Assembly: GCA_018780415.1 (NCBI GenBank)
Contig: JADMJQ010000121.1
Coordinates: 1 to 36,029 of the forward strand
DNA from: Roseateles sp.
Lineage (GTDB): Bacteria > Pseudomonadota > Gammaproteobacteria > Burkholderiales > Burkholderiaceae_C
DNA length: 36,029 nucleotides
Reading direction: 5' to 3'
Each line of letters begins with the position of its first letter. Within the stretch, counting starts at the first letter, position 1. The position numbers were made by a program, and so were the translations under genes. The notes beneath the pieces are model-generated. The model saw only the letters and a list, made by a program, of their open reading frames with translations. It made no database searches and was not told the origin of the DNA. This document shows positions 16,266 to 25,821 of this stretch, in pieces.

Positions 16266-17654
16266 ATGCACCCGCTGTTGCAACAAGATCTTCAATCCTT
16301 GCCCGAGCTGACCCAGGCCGCCCGTGATCTGGCCTTGGGCTATTTGCAGGGCCTTGATGAGCGGCCGGCTGCACGGGCGCCGCGTGGCCAAGCGGTGGAC
16401 GCCAAGCCCATGCCCTTGCAGCAGGGCGCTGCGGCAGCCATGGCCTTGTTTGAGCGAGAGTGGCTGCCCACCCTGGCCGGCAGCGCCGGGCCGCGCTATC
16501 TGGGCTTTGTGACCGGCGGCGCGACGCCGGCCAGCTTGCTCGGCGACTGGCTGACCTCGGCCTTGGATCAAAACCCGACGGCCGGCTGGGACTCCGAGGC
16601 GCCGGTGCTGGAGCGCCAAACGGTGGCCGCCCTGGGCGAATGGTTTGGCCTCAGCGCGGCGCACTCGGGCGCCTTTGTGTCCGGCGCGACGATGTCGAAC
16701 TTTGTGGGCCTGGCGCTGGGCCGCGAGTGGCTGGGCGAGCAGCGCGGGGTGTGTGTCGCCGAGCAAGGTGTGGCGGCACTCGGCCCGGTCCGCATCCTCA
16801 GTGGCGCCGCGCATTCCAGCATTCACAAGGCCGCTTCGATGCTCGGTCTGGGCCGGCAGGCCGTGCGCAAGGTGGCCACCTTGCCTGGGCGCGATGCGCT
16901 GGACCCGCTGGCGCTGGAGGCCGAACTGGGGGCGCTGGCTGGGCAAGCAGCGGTGATCGTGGTGGCCAATGCCGGCAGCGTCAACAGCGGTGACTTTGAT
17001 GATCTGCGGGCCATTTTGGCGCTGCGCCAGCGCCACAAGTTCTGGCTCCATGTGGACGCCGCGTTTGGTGCTTTTGCTGCGCTGGACTCGCGCGTGGCCG
17101 ACCTGGTGAGTGGCTTGGACGAGGCCGACTCGGTCTGCGTGGATTGCCATAAATGGATGAATGTGCCCTATGACAGCGCGCTGCAGTTCACCCGCAGGCG
17201 CGACCTGCAAGTGCGGGTGTTCCAGAACTCGGCCGCCTATTTGGGCGAGGTCGGCGAGCGGCCCGACTTTGTGCACCTGACACCCGAGAACTCGCGGCGC
17301 TGGCGCGCCCTGCCGGCCTGGTTCGCTTGGGCCGCTTATGGCCGCGACGGGCAGGCCGAGATCGTGACGCGCAATCTAGACGGTGCGCGATTGCTGGGTG
17401 AGTTGGTGGCGCAAGAGCCGGCGCTGGAACTGTTGGCGCCGGTGCGACTCAATATCGTGTGCTTTGCCGTGCGCGGCGCGGATGACGCTCGCGCGGTGCA
17501 AGCCTTGTTGGAGCGCTTGAGAGACAGCGGTGAGGCCTTTTTGACGCCGACATTTTTCATGGACCGCTGGGCCGTGCGGGCGGCGTTCAGCAACTGGCGC
17601 ACCCAGGCTGCCGACGTCAGGCGCGTGTTCGCCGCCTTGCGCGCTTTGCTGTAA
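16266..17654 (+). CDS. PLP-dependent group II decarboxylase family protein
   Basis: This 462-residue enzyme belongs to the glutamate/aromatic-amino-acid decarboxylase group. The N-terminal PRYLGFVTGGATPASLLGDWLTSALDQN and AHSGAFVSGATMSNFVGLALGRE blocks are typical. HVDAAFGAF carries the cofactor-contacting His and Asp, and Lys296 in DCHKWMNVPYD should bind PLP. Close relatives act on aspartate, aromatic amino acids or other amino acids, so the substrate is left open. Two ATGs are in frame (16254 and 16266); the second is preferred because GGAAG lies 5 nt before it. The gene is divergent from the MocR regulator and followed by the tRNA-Leu gene. Confidence 0.88.
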   Translation: MHPLLQQDLQSLPELTQAARDLALGYLQGLDERPAARAPRGQAVDAKPMPLQQGAAAAMALFEREWLPTLAGSAGPRYLGFVTGGATPASLLGDWLTSALDQNPTAGWDSEAPVLERQTVAALGEWFGLSAAHSGAFVSGATMSNFVGLALGREWLGEQRGVCVAEQGVAALGPVRILSGAAHSSIHKAASMLGLGRQAVRKVATLPGRDALDPLALEAELGALAGQAAVIVVANAGSVNSGDFDDLRAILALRQRHKFWLHVDAAFGAFAALDSRVADLVSGLDEADSVCVDCHKWMNVPYDSALQFTRRRDLQVRVFQNSAAYLGEVGERPDFVHLTPENSRRWRALPAWFAWAAYGRDGQAEIVTRNLDGARLLGELVAQEPALELLAPVRLNIVCFAVRGADDARAVQALLERLRDSGEAFLTPTFFMDRWAVRAAFSNWRTQAADVRRVFAALRALL

Positions 17655-17685
17655 ATTTCCGAAGTTTTTTTCGGCTTGGCCGAAA

Positions 17686-17710
17686 TGCTTGAAATTCAAT
17701 GCTAAAGTCC
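17686..17710 (+). promoter_or_regulatory. Probable tRNA-Leu promoter, extended -10
   Basis: TGCTAAAGT (about 17700-17708) reads as an extended -10 element (TGn plus TAAAGT), about 27 nt before the tRNA. It is preceded by TTGAAA at 17689, which is too close to be its -35. Upstream is a small TTTCGG/CCGAAA stem. The assignment rests on the -10 alone. Confidence 0.4.
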
Positions 17711-17734
17711 GGCCTCTTCTTAGGAAGACACCTT

Positions 17735-17819
<85 letters not shown>

Positions 17820-17825
17820 AACAAG

Positions 17826-17854
17826 AAAGGCCAGCACGCAAGTGCTGGCCTTTT
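17826..17854 (+). terminator. Rho-independent terminator of tRNA-Leu
   Basis: AAAGGCCAGCAC (17826-17837) and GTGCTGGCCTTT (17842-17853) form a perfect 12-bp stem around GCAA, ending in TTTT. The symmetric A/T flanks mean it could work in both directions. Confidence 0.9.
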
Positions 17855-17872
17855 GCGTTTGGAGGCCAGGAA

Positions 17873-18009
17873 GCAAGGCCCCTGCGGGCCTTGCGTGGGG
17901 ACGAGAATGGCGTCCGCATGCTTGCGGCGCTGGGGCTGAGGCCGGACCGGCCCAAGTCCCTGCGGACTTGAGCCAGCCTGCCGAAGGGCGAGTACTTGCA
18001 AGTACTCGC
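17873..18009. repeat. Cluster of small hairpins downstream of tRNA-Leu
   Basis: Three perfect palindromes and one weak one lie in 137 nt: GCAAGGCCC/GGGCCTTGC with a CTGC loop (17873-17894); a weak CCGC/GCGG stem (17914-17927); CAAGTCC/GGACTTG, also with a CTGC loop (17953-17970); and a perfect 22-bp palindrome starting GCGAGTACTTG (17988-18009). No reading frame here looks like a protein. Together with the terminator, four strong hairpins occur in under 200 nt. Confidence 0.6.
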
Positions 18010-18080
18010 GCGGCCTGCAAGGCGCGGAACGTGACCGAGTCCTCGAAAAATATAGACCGACACTTGCGTGCGGGCCTTTG

Positions 18081-20246
18081 TCATTTCTGGGTCAGCACCA
18101 ACTCGAACGCCGCCGCCGACATCGGGCGGCCAAACAGAAAGCCCTGCGCGTAGTCGCAGCCGGCGGCGATCAGCAATTCGCGCTGCTCGGCGGTCTCAAC
18201 CCCTTCGGCCACCACCTTCAGCCCCAAGGCATGGGCCATCGTGATGATGGCCGTGCACAGCGCCAGGTCCTTGGCATTGGGGTGCAAATTTTTGACGAAG
18301 CGCTGGTCAATCTTCAGCAGATCGATGGCGTACTTTTGCAAATAGGCGAGTGAGGAAAAGCCGGTGCCGAAATCATCCAGCGAAACCTGGAAGCCGGCCG
18401 CGTGCAGTGCGGCCAGATGAGATTCGACCTCGCTGTCCGCCTCCAGCAGCAGGCCTTCGGTGATCTCGATCGCGAGCGCGTCCCCCGCCACGCCGAGCTC
18501 ATGCATGGCCTCGGCCCAGCTATGGCTTGCCGGCGCACGGCCGGTCTCGTCACGAAACTGCACCGGCGACTTGTTGACGCTGATTTGAAAGCCCGGGTCA
18601 AACTGCGCGCGCCACTGCTTCACTTGCAGCGCTGCTTGTCTGAACACCCATTCGCCCATTTCGATGATCAAGCCACTGGTTTCAGCCAGCGGCACAAACA
18701 CGCTCGGGCTGATCACGCCCTGGCTGGGGTGCAGCCAGCGCAGCAAGGCCTCGGCCTTGCGGATGCGCCCGCTACGCAGGTCGACAATCGCCTGGTACTC
18801 GATGAACAGCTGCTGCTTGGGTAAGGCATCGCGCAGGTCGTTGCCCAGCCGCATCCTGTTCAGCGCCGCCTGCTGCAGTTCGGGCGTGAAGTAGCCCAGG
18901 CGGTTGCGCCCGGCGGCTTTGGCCGCATACAGGGCCTGGTCGGCATGTTTGAACAAGGCCTCGATATGGCGGCCATCGCCGGGGTAGTGGCTCAGGCCTA
19001 TGCTGGCCGAGACAAAGACGCGCTCCGCGCCCAGCTGAAACGCCTTGGCCAGGCTGGCAATGATGTGCTGCGCCATCTCACGTGCCACCTGCTCGGACTG
19101 CGGCGCGGCGGCCAGCGGATGCAGCAGCACGGTGAACTCATCGCCGCCCATGCGCGCCACCATATCGCCCGGGCGCAGGCAGGCGGTGACGCGAGCGGCG
19201 GCCTCGATCAGCAAGGCATCGCCGACATCATGGCCCAGCGTGTCGTTGACTTCCTTGAAGTGATCGAGGTCGATGAAGAGCAAGGCCAACTCGCCGCAGT
19301 CTTGCTCGCCTTGCAGCAGAAGTAGCTCCAGTCGTTCGCGCAAGCTGCGCCGATTCGGCAGGCCGGTCAGCGGGTCCAGATGAGCCTGGCGCCAGATCAA
19401 GGCCTCGGCCTCCTTGCGATGGCTGATGTCGGTGTGGGTGCCGACCATGCGCAACGGCCGGCCCTGCTCGTCGCGGCTGATCACCATGCCGCGGCTGTGA
19501 ATCCACTTCCAGCGGCCGTCTTTGCAGCGCACCCGGTGTTCGTTGCTGTAGCTGCTGGCCCGCCCGCTGAAATGAGCCTCTCGGTCGGCCTGCATCTGCG
19601 CCAGGTCGTCGGGATGGGTGCGGGCATCGAACTCGGCCGGCGTCGGGCGAACGTCGCTCTCGTCATAACCGTAAATCTGCAGATAGCGGGTCGAATAGAG
19701 CTCGACGCCGCTTTGCACATACCAGTCCCAGACGCCGTCGCCATTGCTTTCCAGCGCCAGTTTCCACAAGTCGTCGGCGTCTTGCAGCCGCGACTCGGCC
19801 TGCTTGCGCTCGTCGATATCGCTGTGCGAGCCCAGCAAAAAAAGCTCGGCGGCAGTGGGGGCCGCCGGCCTCAACTGCGCCGTCAGCAAATGCCAGCGAT
19901 AGCGGCCGTCAGCGGCCAGCAGGCGGTAGTCATGCGTCAGCGCCTGCTCGGGTGTTGTCAGCGCCGCGTCGGCCAGATACTGGCGGCAGGCCTGCTCAAA
20001 GCCGGGCCAATCATGCGGATGAACCAGGGCCTGCAAGCCAAGCTGGCCCAGCATGGCGGCGTCAAGGCCGGCGTAGTGCAGCAAGGCCGCGGTGGCAAAG
20101 CGGGGCCGCATCTGTGCATCGATGACCCAAACCAGCGTGGGCAAGGCGTCCAGCAGGCATTCGGCCGGCCAAGCAAAATCGGGCCATTGCGGGTCGCCGC
20201 CATCGCTTGGCTGCAGCAACAGATCTGAATTGACTTCGAGCTTCAT
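18081..20246 (-). CDS. PAS-GGDEF-EAL protein (diguanylate cyclase/phosphodiesterase)
   Basis: This 721-residue cytoplasmic c-di-GMP enzyme has two PAS domains (about residues 30-145 and 155-278), a GGDEF domain and an EAL domain. The cyclase signature GGDEF is intact at 367-371, with an RPGD inhibitory I-site at 358-361. In the EAL domain Glu499 (EALLRW), the Asn of VNKSP, the Glu in EITE (about 594-597), the double Asp of DDFGTG (624-625), KID and AEGVE are all present. Both activities are therefore possible, but which one dominates cannot be told. There is no membrane segment, so the input is probably a soluble PAS ligand. The gene faces the tRNA-Leu terminator and hairpin cluster. No clear ribosome binding site was seen before the ATG. 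Confidence 0.95.
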   Translation of the reverse strand: MKLEVNSDLLLQPSDGGDPQWPDFAWPAECLLDALPTLVWVIDAQMRPRFATAALLHYAGLDAAMLGQLGLQALVHPHDWPGFEQACRQYLADAALTTPEQALTHDYRLLAADGRYRWHLLTAQLRPAAPTAAELFLLGSHSDIDERKQAESRLQDADDLWKLALESNGDGVWDWYVQSGVELYSTRYLQIYGYDESDVRPTPAEFDARTHPDDLAQMQADREAHFSGRASSYSNEHRVRCKDGRWKWIHSRGMVISRDEQGRPLRMVGTHTDISHRKEAEALIWRQAHLDPLTGLPNRRSLRERLELLLLQGEQDCGELALLFIDLDHFKEVNDTLGHDVGDALLIEAAARVTACLRPGDMVARMGGDEFTVLLHPLAAAPQSEQVAREMAQHIIASLAKAFQLGAERVFVSASIGLSHYPGDGRHIEALFKHADQALYAAKAAGRNRLGYFTPELQQAALNRMRLGNDLRDALPKQQLFIEYQAIVDLRSGRIRKAEALLRWLHPSQGVISPSVFVPLAETSGLIIEMGEWVFRQAALQVKQWRAQFDPGFQISVNKSPVQFRDETGRAPASHSWAEAMHELGVAGDALAIEITEGLLLEADSEVESHLAALHAAGFQVSLDDFGTGFSSLAYLQKYAIDLLKIDQRFVKNLHPNAKDLALCTAIITMAHALGLKVVAEGVETAEQRELLIAAGCDYAQGFLFGRPMSAAAFELVLTQK

Positions 20247-20453
20247 TGACTGTGATGCCGGCGCCGATGGACTGTTGCAGCTTACTTGATTGGCGCGCCT
20301 TGAGCTCAGCGCCCGCGTTACACGATGTAGTTGCGCGTATTTTTTCGGGTTTGCGCCGCTCTTTCATGCGGCTGTCCATCGGCAACAGCGCGCTTTGGGT
20401 CAAAATGACGCCGCCCGAGATCGTCGGGCTCAACCTTGAGACGAGATTCTGGA

Positions 20454-20825
20454 ATGAACAAGACCGAATTGATTGCACACCTGGCCGCCAAGCACGAACT
20501 GACCAAGGCCGATGCCGGCCGTATCCTTGAGACCCTGCTTGACGTTGTGGTTAGCACGGTTAAAAAGGGCGAGGCCGTGGCCATACCCGGCTTTGGTTCC
20601 TTCAAGCAGCACGCCCGCGCCGCCCGCACCGGCGTGAACCCCAGCACCGGCGACAAGATCAAGATCCCGGCCGCAAAGCTGCCCAAGTTCACCCCAGGCG
20701 CCGGCTTCAAGGCCGCCGTTGACCCCAAGGCGGCTGCGCGCAAGGCCGCCAAAGCCACCCCAGCCGCGGCCAAGCCCGCCGCCAAAGCGGCACCCAAGGC
20801 CGCCGTGAAGAAGGCCAAGAAGTAA
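20454..20825 (+). CDS. HU family DNA-binding protein with Ala/Lys/Pro-rich tail
   Basis: Residues 1-90 form an HU/IHF domain: MNKTELIAHLAAKHELTKADAGRILETLLDVV, then VKKGEAVAIPGFGSFKQHARAARTGVNPSTGDKIKIPAAKLPKFTPG with the DNA-contacting arm around the NP sequence. The last 33 residues are almost only Ala, Lys and Pro, similar to the histone-H1-like tails on some betaproteobacterial HU variants. It is a likely nucleoid protein of 123 aa, not the standard 90-aa HU. The ATG at 20454 starts the conserved MNKTEL sequence; an in-frame TTG 18 nt upstream is unlikely. The 207 nt before it contain no recognised gene. Confidence 0.93.
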   Translation: MNKTELIAHLAAKHELTKADAGRILETLLDVVVSTVKKGEAVAIPGFGSFKQHARAARTGVNPSTGDKIKIPAAKLPKFTPGAGFKAAVDPKAAARKAAKATPAAAKPAAKAAPKAAVKKAKK

Positions 20826-20910
20826 GTTCCTTAAGTGAGTGATTGAGTGGGTTGGGGCTGGCCTTGCGCTGCGGCACCGTGCACATCGCTATTGAGCAAG
20901 GACAGAATCA

Positions 20911-21990
20911 GTGGCAAGCAAAGCAGGGTCCAGCCCGACGATTATTGATGTGGCCGAGCAGGCCGGCGTGTCGATCAAGACCGTCTCGCGCGTGCTCAAT
21001 AACGAGGCCGGCGTGCAGGAGAAGACCCGCGAGCAAGTGCTCAAGGTCGTCGCTGCGCTGAAGTACCGGCCTAAATTGGCGGCCCGCAGCATGGGCGGCG
21101 GGCGCTCGTTTCTGATCGGCCTGCTCTATTACGACCCCAGCGCGGCCTTTGTCGGCGGGGTGCAGCAAGGCGCCACGCTGCGCTGCCGCGAGTCGGGCTA
21201 TCACCTGGTGGTCGAGTCCCTGCACAACGACTCGCCCGATATCTACAACCAGGTCGACCGGATGGTGGCCGCGCTGCGGCCGGACGGCATGATTTTGACG
21301 CCACCGCTGTGCGATAACCCGAAGGTGCTGCAGGCACTGCGCGACAGCGACACGCCCTTTGTGCTGCTGTCGCCGGGCCAGCAGCAGGCCGAGCAGTTCA
21401 GCGTGCGCATGGATGACGAGTTGGCGGCCGAGGAGGTGACGAATTTGCTGATCAGCCTGGGCCACGAGCGCATCGGGTTTATCAAGGGCGCACCCGATCA
21501 GGCGGCGTCTGAGCTGCGTTACCGCGGCTTTGTGCGGGCGATGCAGGCGCATGATTTGGCCGTCGACGCCAGCCTGGTTTGGGAGGGCAACTTCACCTTC
21601 CCCAGTGGCGTGGAAGGCGCGCACAAGCTGCTGAGCCGCAGCGTGCGGCCAACGGCGGTGTTCGCCAGCAATGACGATATGGCCTTGGGCGTGCTGGCGG
21701 CGGCGCAACGGCTGGGTTTGAATGTGCCGGCCGATTTGTCGATTGCCGGCTTCGATGATTCCAGTGCGGCCAGCTTGGTGTGGCCGCCGCTGACCACCGT
21801 GCGCCAACCGACCCATGAGATGGCCAGTGTGGCGGTGGAAATGCTGATCGCGGCCAAAGGCAGTGATGCCGAGGCGGCCACGCCGCTGAATTCTCATCGG
21901 GTGCTGCCCTACCAATTGCTGGTGCGCGACTCCACGCGCGCCCTGCATGCGGGCCAGGTGCCGCGCGCCAAGTCCGCGCCTAAAAAGTAA
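20911..21990 (+). CDS. LacI family transcriptional regulator, pentose locus (first)
   Basis: A 359-residue repressor. The N-terminal helix-turn-helix (TIIDVAEQAGVSIKTVSRVLNNEAGVQEKTREQVLKVVAALKYRPKLAARSM) with hinge helix is followed by a periplasmic-binding-like sugar domain (IGLLYYDPSAAFVGGVQQG, VFASNDDMALGVLAAAQ, IAGFDDSSAASLVWPPLTTVRQP). It starts at GTG 20911, with AAGGAC 7 nt upstream. It is convergent with the transaldolase gene (12 nt apart) and probably responds to xylose or xylo-oligosaccharide. A paralogue lies at 29342, beyond the far end of the operon. Which of the two binds the operator upstream of the beta-xylosidase gene cannot be told. Confidence 0.92.
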   Translation: MASKAGSSPTIIDVAEQAGVSIKTVSRVLNNEAGVQEKTREQVLKVVAALKYRPKLAARSMGGGRSFLIGLLYYDPSAAFVGGVQQGATLRCRESGYHLVVESLHNDSPDIYNQVDRMVAALRPDGMILTPPLCDNPKVLQALRDSDTPFVLLSPGQQQAEQFSVRMDDELAAEEVTNLLISLGHERIGFIKGAPDQAASELRYRGFVRAMQAHDLAVDASLVWEGNFTFPSGVEGAHKLLSRSVRPTAVFASNDDMALGVLAAAQRLGLNVPADLSIAGFDDSSAASLVWPPLTTVRQPTHEMASVAVEMLIAAKGSDAEAATPLNSHRVLPYQLLVRDSTRALHAGQVPRAKSAPKK

Positions 21991-22002
21991 GCGCCGGTCC
22001 CG

Positions 22003-22977
22003 TCAGGCGGCAGGCTCGGTACGCTGTTGCTGTTGACGAATCATCTGCTCCAGAGCCTCGGTGTCGGCCTTGAATTGCGCAATACCTTGCCGCAGCTTTT
22101 CGCTGGCCATCGGGTTGGCGCCGAGTGCGGCCTCAAAGCCGGCCTGGGTCAGCGCCGCCGGGCTGGGCTCAAGCTCGCCTTCATGGGGGCGAAGCTGGGC
22201 GGCGACCGGCGCGCTCGACGCGGCCAGTTCGGCCAGCAGACCCGGGCTGATCGTCATCAGATCGCAGCCGGCCAGCGCCAGGATCTGGCCGCAGTTGCGA
22301 AAGCTGGCCGCCATCACTTCGGTGCGGATGTCGTGGCGTTGGTAGTGCCGAAAAATCTCCACGACCGAGCGCACGCCGGGGTCATTGGCGCCGGCTTGGC
22401 TGCCCTCATCCCAGCCGGCGCCGGCGGCATTTTTGTACCAGTCATAGATGCGGCCGACAAAGGGCGAGATCAAACGCACGCCGGCATCGGCGCAGGCCTG
22501 GGCCTGGGCCAAACAGAACACCAAGGTCAGATTGGTGTGGATGCCAATGGCCTCCAGTTGACGGGCCGCTTGTATGCCCTCCCAGGTCGCGGCCAACTTG
22601 ATCAGCACCCGTGCACGCGGTATATCGGCCGCGGCGTACAGCGCAATCAGGCGCTGGGCTGAGGCGACCGAGGCCGGCGTGTCGTAGCTCAGGCGCGGAT
22701 CGATTTCGCTGGAGACCCGGCCCGGCACCAAATGAAGAATTTCAATGCCAAAACTCACCAGCAGATGTTCGGCGACGCTTCCGGCGCTGGCGCCCGGATG
22801 GTCGGCGACGGCGCGTTCCAGCAGCGCCAAATAACGCGGCGACTGCACGGCCTTGAGCACCAGCGAGGGGTTGGTGGTGGCGTCCTGCGGGCGGAACTGC
22901 AAGAGCTGTTCAAAGTCACCGGTGTCGGCGACCACGGTCGTGTGCTGACGCAGTTGTTCGAGGCTGTTCATAGGCAT
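22003..22977 (-). CDS. tal: Transaldolase
   Basis: This enzyme interconverts sedoheptulose 7-phosphate plus glyceraldehyde 3-phosphate with erythrose 4-phosphate plus fructose 6-phosphate. The 324-residue protein is of the TalB type. It has DATTNPSLVLKA (about residues 32-43), the Schiff-base lysine K127 in RVLIKLAATWEGIQAA, and the later block NLTLVFCLAQAQACADAGVRLISPFVGRIYDW. As the last gene of the xylose operon it feeds xylulose 5-phosphate carbon into glycolysis. Two ATGs (22977 and 22971) are possible, and neither has a strong ribosome binding site. It lies 27 nt after xylB. Confidence 0.96.
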   Translation of the reverse strand: MPMNSLEQLRQHTTVVADTGDFEQLLQFRPQDATTNPSLVLKAVQSPRYLALLERAVADHPGASAGSVAEHLLVSFGIEILHLVPGRVSSEIDPRLSYDTPASVASAQRLIALYAAADIPRARVLIKLAATWEGIQAARQLEAIGIHTNLTLVFCLAQAQACADAGVRLISPFVGRIYDWYKNAAGAGWDEGSQAGANDPGVRSVVEIFRHYQRHDIRTEVMAASFRNCGQILALAGCDLMTISPGLLAELAASSAPVAAQLRPHEGELEPSPAALTQAGFEAALGANPMASEKLRQGIAQFKADTEALEQMIRQQQQRTEPAA

Positions 22978-23004
22978 GGCTGGGCTGGTGTGGCTTGGGG
23001 GGAT

Positions 23005-24477
23005 TCAGGCGAACTCTTGGCACAGCGCGCCGTACAGGCGCTGGAAGCGGGCATGGCGGGGCAGCAACGCGGCCGCCAGCGCGGCATCGGGCTCGGCCAC
23101 ACGGGCGATCTCGGGTGCGCGGCAGACCTCGTCCGGCGCGCCGCCGCAGGCCAGCCAAGCCAGCCGCGCCGCACCGAGCGCGCCGCCGGCCTCGGCGCCG
23201 ACGCCGCTCACCAGGCGGGTGTTCAGCAGCGAAGCCAACAGCGTCGCCCACCAGTCGCTGCGCGCGCCGCCGCCGACCAGGGCCAATGACTCCGCGCCGC
23301 CACCATCAGCGGTCAGCGCTTGCCAGCCGTCCAGCAGACCGAAGCCGACGCCTTCCAGCACCGCATAACCGAGCGCCGCAGCGTCATGCTCGTGGGTCAG
23401 GCCGAAGAACACGCCGGTGGCGTTGGCGTTGTTGTGCGGCGTGCGCTCACCGCTGAGATAGGGCAAAAAGATCGGCGCTTGCGCGCGCTGGCTGGCGGTC
23501 AGCCGAGACACTTTTTCGATCAAGACCGCCTCGTTCGCTTGGCCCAGCATTTGCGTGGCCCAGCGCAGCGAGCTGGCGGCGCTGAGCATCACGCTCATCT
23601 GGTGCCAGGTAGCGGGCAGGGCGTGGCAGAAGGCGTGCACCGCCCGCGCTGCCGTGATTGGATTTGGTCGGAACTTGTCATTGCACAAAAAAATCACGCC
23701 CGAGGTGCCCAGCGACAGAAAGCCCTGGCCCGGCCGCACCGCGCCCATGCCGACCGCGCTGGCGGCGTTGTCTCCGGCGCCGCCCGCTATCGGGATACCT
23801 GCGGGCAAACCCCAGCGCTGCGCCAGCTCGGGTTTGAGGGTGGCGCTGATCTCGCTGCCCTCGACCAGGCGCGGCATATTGCTCTTGTCCAGCCCCGTCA
23901 GGGCCAGCGCCTCCGCCGACCAGCGGCGATTCGCTACGTCCAGCCAAAGCGTGCCGGCGGCGTCGCTCATCTCGCTGACATGCTCGCCGCTCAAGTGCAG
24001 GCGCAGCCAGTCCTTGGGCAGCAGCACCTTGTCGGCCTGTGCGAACAGATCCGGCTCATGGCTGCGCATCCAGGCCAGCTTGGGCGCCGTGAAGCCCGGC
24101 ATCGCCAGATTGCCGGTGATGGCCGGCAGCTCGGGGCAGGCCGCCATCATCTGCGTGCATTCGGCGGCGCTACGGCCGTCGTTCCAGAGGATGGCCGGGC
24201 GCAGCACCCGGTCGGCCGCGTCCAGCACCACCGCGCCATGCATCTGCCCCGACAGGCCTATGCCTTGCACGCGGGCGAGGGCGCCCGCGTGATCCTGCTT
24301 CAGCTGCGCCATGCCGCGGTCCAACGCAGCCCACCACTCGGCGGGTTGCTGCTCGCTCCACAGCGGCTGTGGCCGTTGAACCGTCAGCGCGACGCCGGTG
24401 GTGGCGATGATGCGGTGCTGCTCGTCGAGCAGCAATAGCTTCAGCTCGGAAGTGCCGAGGTCGATGCCAAGAAACAT
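23005..24477 (-). CDS. xylB: Xylulokinase
   Basis: This 490-residue FGGY-family kinase phosphorylates D-xylulose to xylulose 5-phosphate with ATP. The N-terminal MFLGIDLGTSELKLLLLDEQ is the phosphate-binding fold, and GLSGQMHGAVVLD and RPAILWNDGRSAAEC are xylulokinase signatures. The catalytic base is the Asp in GGAGDNAASAVG, and a second nucleotide-binding block is LALVGGGARSDWWATLLASLL near the C-terminus. The ATG is only 3 nt after the xylA stop codon, so translation is likely coupled. The length matches E. coli XylB. Confidence 0.96.
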   Translation of the reverse strand: MFLGIDLGTSELKLLLLDEQHRIIATTGVALTVQRPQPLWSEQQPAEWWAALDRGMAQLKQDHAGALARVQGIGLSGQMHGAVVLDAADRVLRPAILWNDGRSAAECTQMMAACPELPAITGNLAMPGFTAPKLAWMRSHEPDLFAQADKVLLPKDWLRLHLSGEHVSEMSDAAGTLWLDVANRRWSAEALALTGLDKSNMPRLVEGSEISATLKPELAQRWGLPAGIPIAGGAGDNAASAVGMGAVRPGQGFLSLGTSGVIFLCNDKFRPNPITAARAVHAFCHALPATWHQMSVMLSAASSLRWATQMLGQANEAVLIEKVSRLTASQRAQAPIFLPYLSGERTPHNNANATGVFFGLTHEHDAAALGYAVLEGVGFGLLDGWQALTADGGGAESLALVGGGARSDWWATLLASLLNTRLVSGVGAEAGGALGAARLAWLACGGAPDEVCRAPEIARVAEPDAALAAALLPRHARFQRLYGALCQEFA

Positions 24478-24480
24478 GGT

Positions 24481-25806
24481 TTAGACGAAGTTGTTGACGA
24501 TGTTTTCGAGGCGCTCCTGGCGACCCGAACGCGGTTGCGGCGAGATGCCTTGAGCGTGCACCAACTGAGCCAGATCGTCGAGGCCGGCCCCCGCCTGGAT
24601 GCGTTTGCCCAGATCCCCATTCCAGCCCGCATAACGCTCGCTGACGACGTTCTCCAGCTGGGCGCTGCTGTACAGCTCGGCGGCGCTCAAGAAGGCGCGC
24701 GCCATCGTGTCCATGCCGCCGATATGACCTTCGATCTGGTCGATGGGATCGATGCTCTGGCGCCGCACCTTGGCGTCGAAGTTGGTGCCGCCTGTGGTGA
24801 AGCCGCCGGCGCGGATGATCTCCAGCATCGCCGGCACCAGGGCCGCGTGGTTATTGGGGAATTGGTCGGTGTCCCAGCCTAACTGCTCATCGCCACGGTT
24901 GGCGTCGATGCTGCCGAAGATGCCAAGCGCACAGGCGGTCGCGACCTCATGCTCGAAGCTGTGGCCGGCCAAGGTGGCGTGGTTGACCTCCAGATTGACC
25001 TTGACCTCGTTCTCCAGGCCATAGGTTTTCAGGAAGCCGTAGACGGTGGCGCTGTCGTAGTCGTACTGGTGCTTGGTCGGCTCTTGCGGCTTGGGCTCGA
25101 TCAGGATCGCGCCCTTGAAACCGATCTTGTGCTTGTGCTCGACCACGGCCGAGAGGAAGCGGCCGTACTGGGCCAGCTCGCGCTTGAGGTCGGTATTGAG
25201 CAGGGTTTCGTAGCCTTCGCGGCCGCCCCACAGCACATAGTTCTCGCCACCCAGCCGGTTCGTCCACTCCAGCACATGCTTGACCTGGGCGCCGGCATAG
25301 GCGAACACCTCGGGGTCCGGGTTTGTGGCTGCGCCACTCATATAGCGGCCGTGCGAGAACAGATTGGCCGTGCCCCAGAGCAATTTGACTCCACCGTCCT
25401 GCATCTTCTTGGCGGCCGCGTCTAACAGGCCGTCGAGGATGCGGTTGGTCTCGGCCAGGCTGGCGCCTTCGGGGGCGACATCGCGGTCATGGAAGCACCA
25501 GTAGGGCAGGCCTAGCTTCTGGAAGAAATCAAAGGCGGCGTCCAGCTTCAGATGCGCGGCCTTGACCGGGTCGCTTTCCGCAAACCAGGGTCGCTGGAAC
25601 ACGGTGTTGCCGAGGCCGAAGATGTCCTCGCCCTTCCAGCAGAAGTTGTGCCAGTAGCAGACCGCCGGGCGCAGATGCTCGGCCAGGGTCTTGCCCAGCA
25701 CCACGCGCTTGGCGTCGTACCAGTGGTAGGCCAGTGGGTTGCTGGACTTTGGGCCTTCGTATTGGATGTTAGGGATTTCAGAGAAGACGGTGTTGGCGGT
25801 GCTCAT
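24481..25806 (-). CDS. xylA: Xylose isomerase
   Basis: This enzyme converts D-xylose to D-xylulose. The 441-residue protein is the longer, class II form. Catalytic His106 and Asp109 lie in FHDRD. Metal and substrate residues are Glu237 and Lys239 ([17 protein letters not shown]), Glu273 and His276 ([12 protein letters not shown]), and Asp301, Asp312 and Asp314 ([20 protein letters not shown]). [16 protein letters not shown] is another conserved block. All key residues are present. The start codon at 25806 has AAGGAAG about 7 nt upstream. It sits 15 nt after the transporter gene and 3 nt before xylB in the same operon. Confidence 0.98.
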   Translation of the reverse strand: MSTANTVFSEIPNIQYEGPKSSNPLAYHWYDAKRVVLGKTLAEHLRPAVCYWHNFCWKGEDIFGLGNTVFQRPWFAESDPVKAAHLKLDAAFDFFQKLGLPYWCFHDRDVAPEGASLAETNRILDGLLDAAAKKMQDGGVKLLWGTANLFSHGRYMSGAATNPDPEVFAYAGAQVKHVLEWTNRLGGENYVLWGGREGYETLLNTDLKRELAQYGRFLSAVVEHKHKIGFKGAILIEPKPQEPTKHQYDYDSATVYGFLKTYGLENEVKVNLEVNHATLAGHSFEHEVATACALGIFGSIDANRGDEQLGWDTDQFPNNHAALVPAMLEIIRAGGFTTGGTNFDAKVRRQSIDPIDQIEGHIGGMDTMARAFLSAAELYSSAQLENVVSERYAGWNGDLGKRIQAGAGLDDLAQLVHAQGISPQPRSGRQERLENIVNNFV

Positions 25807-25821
25807 GATGGGCTTCCTTGG

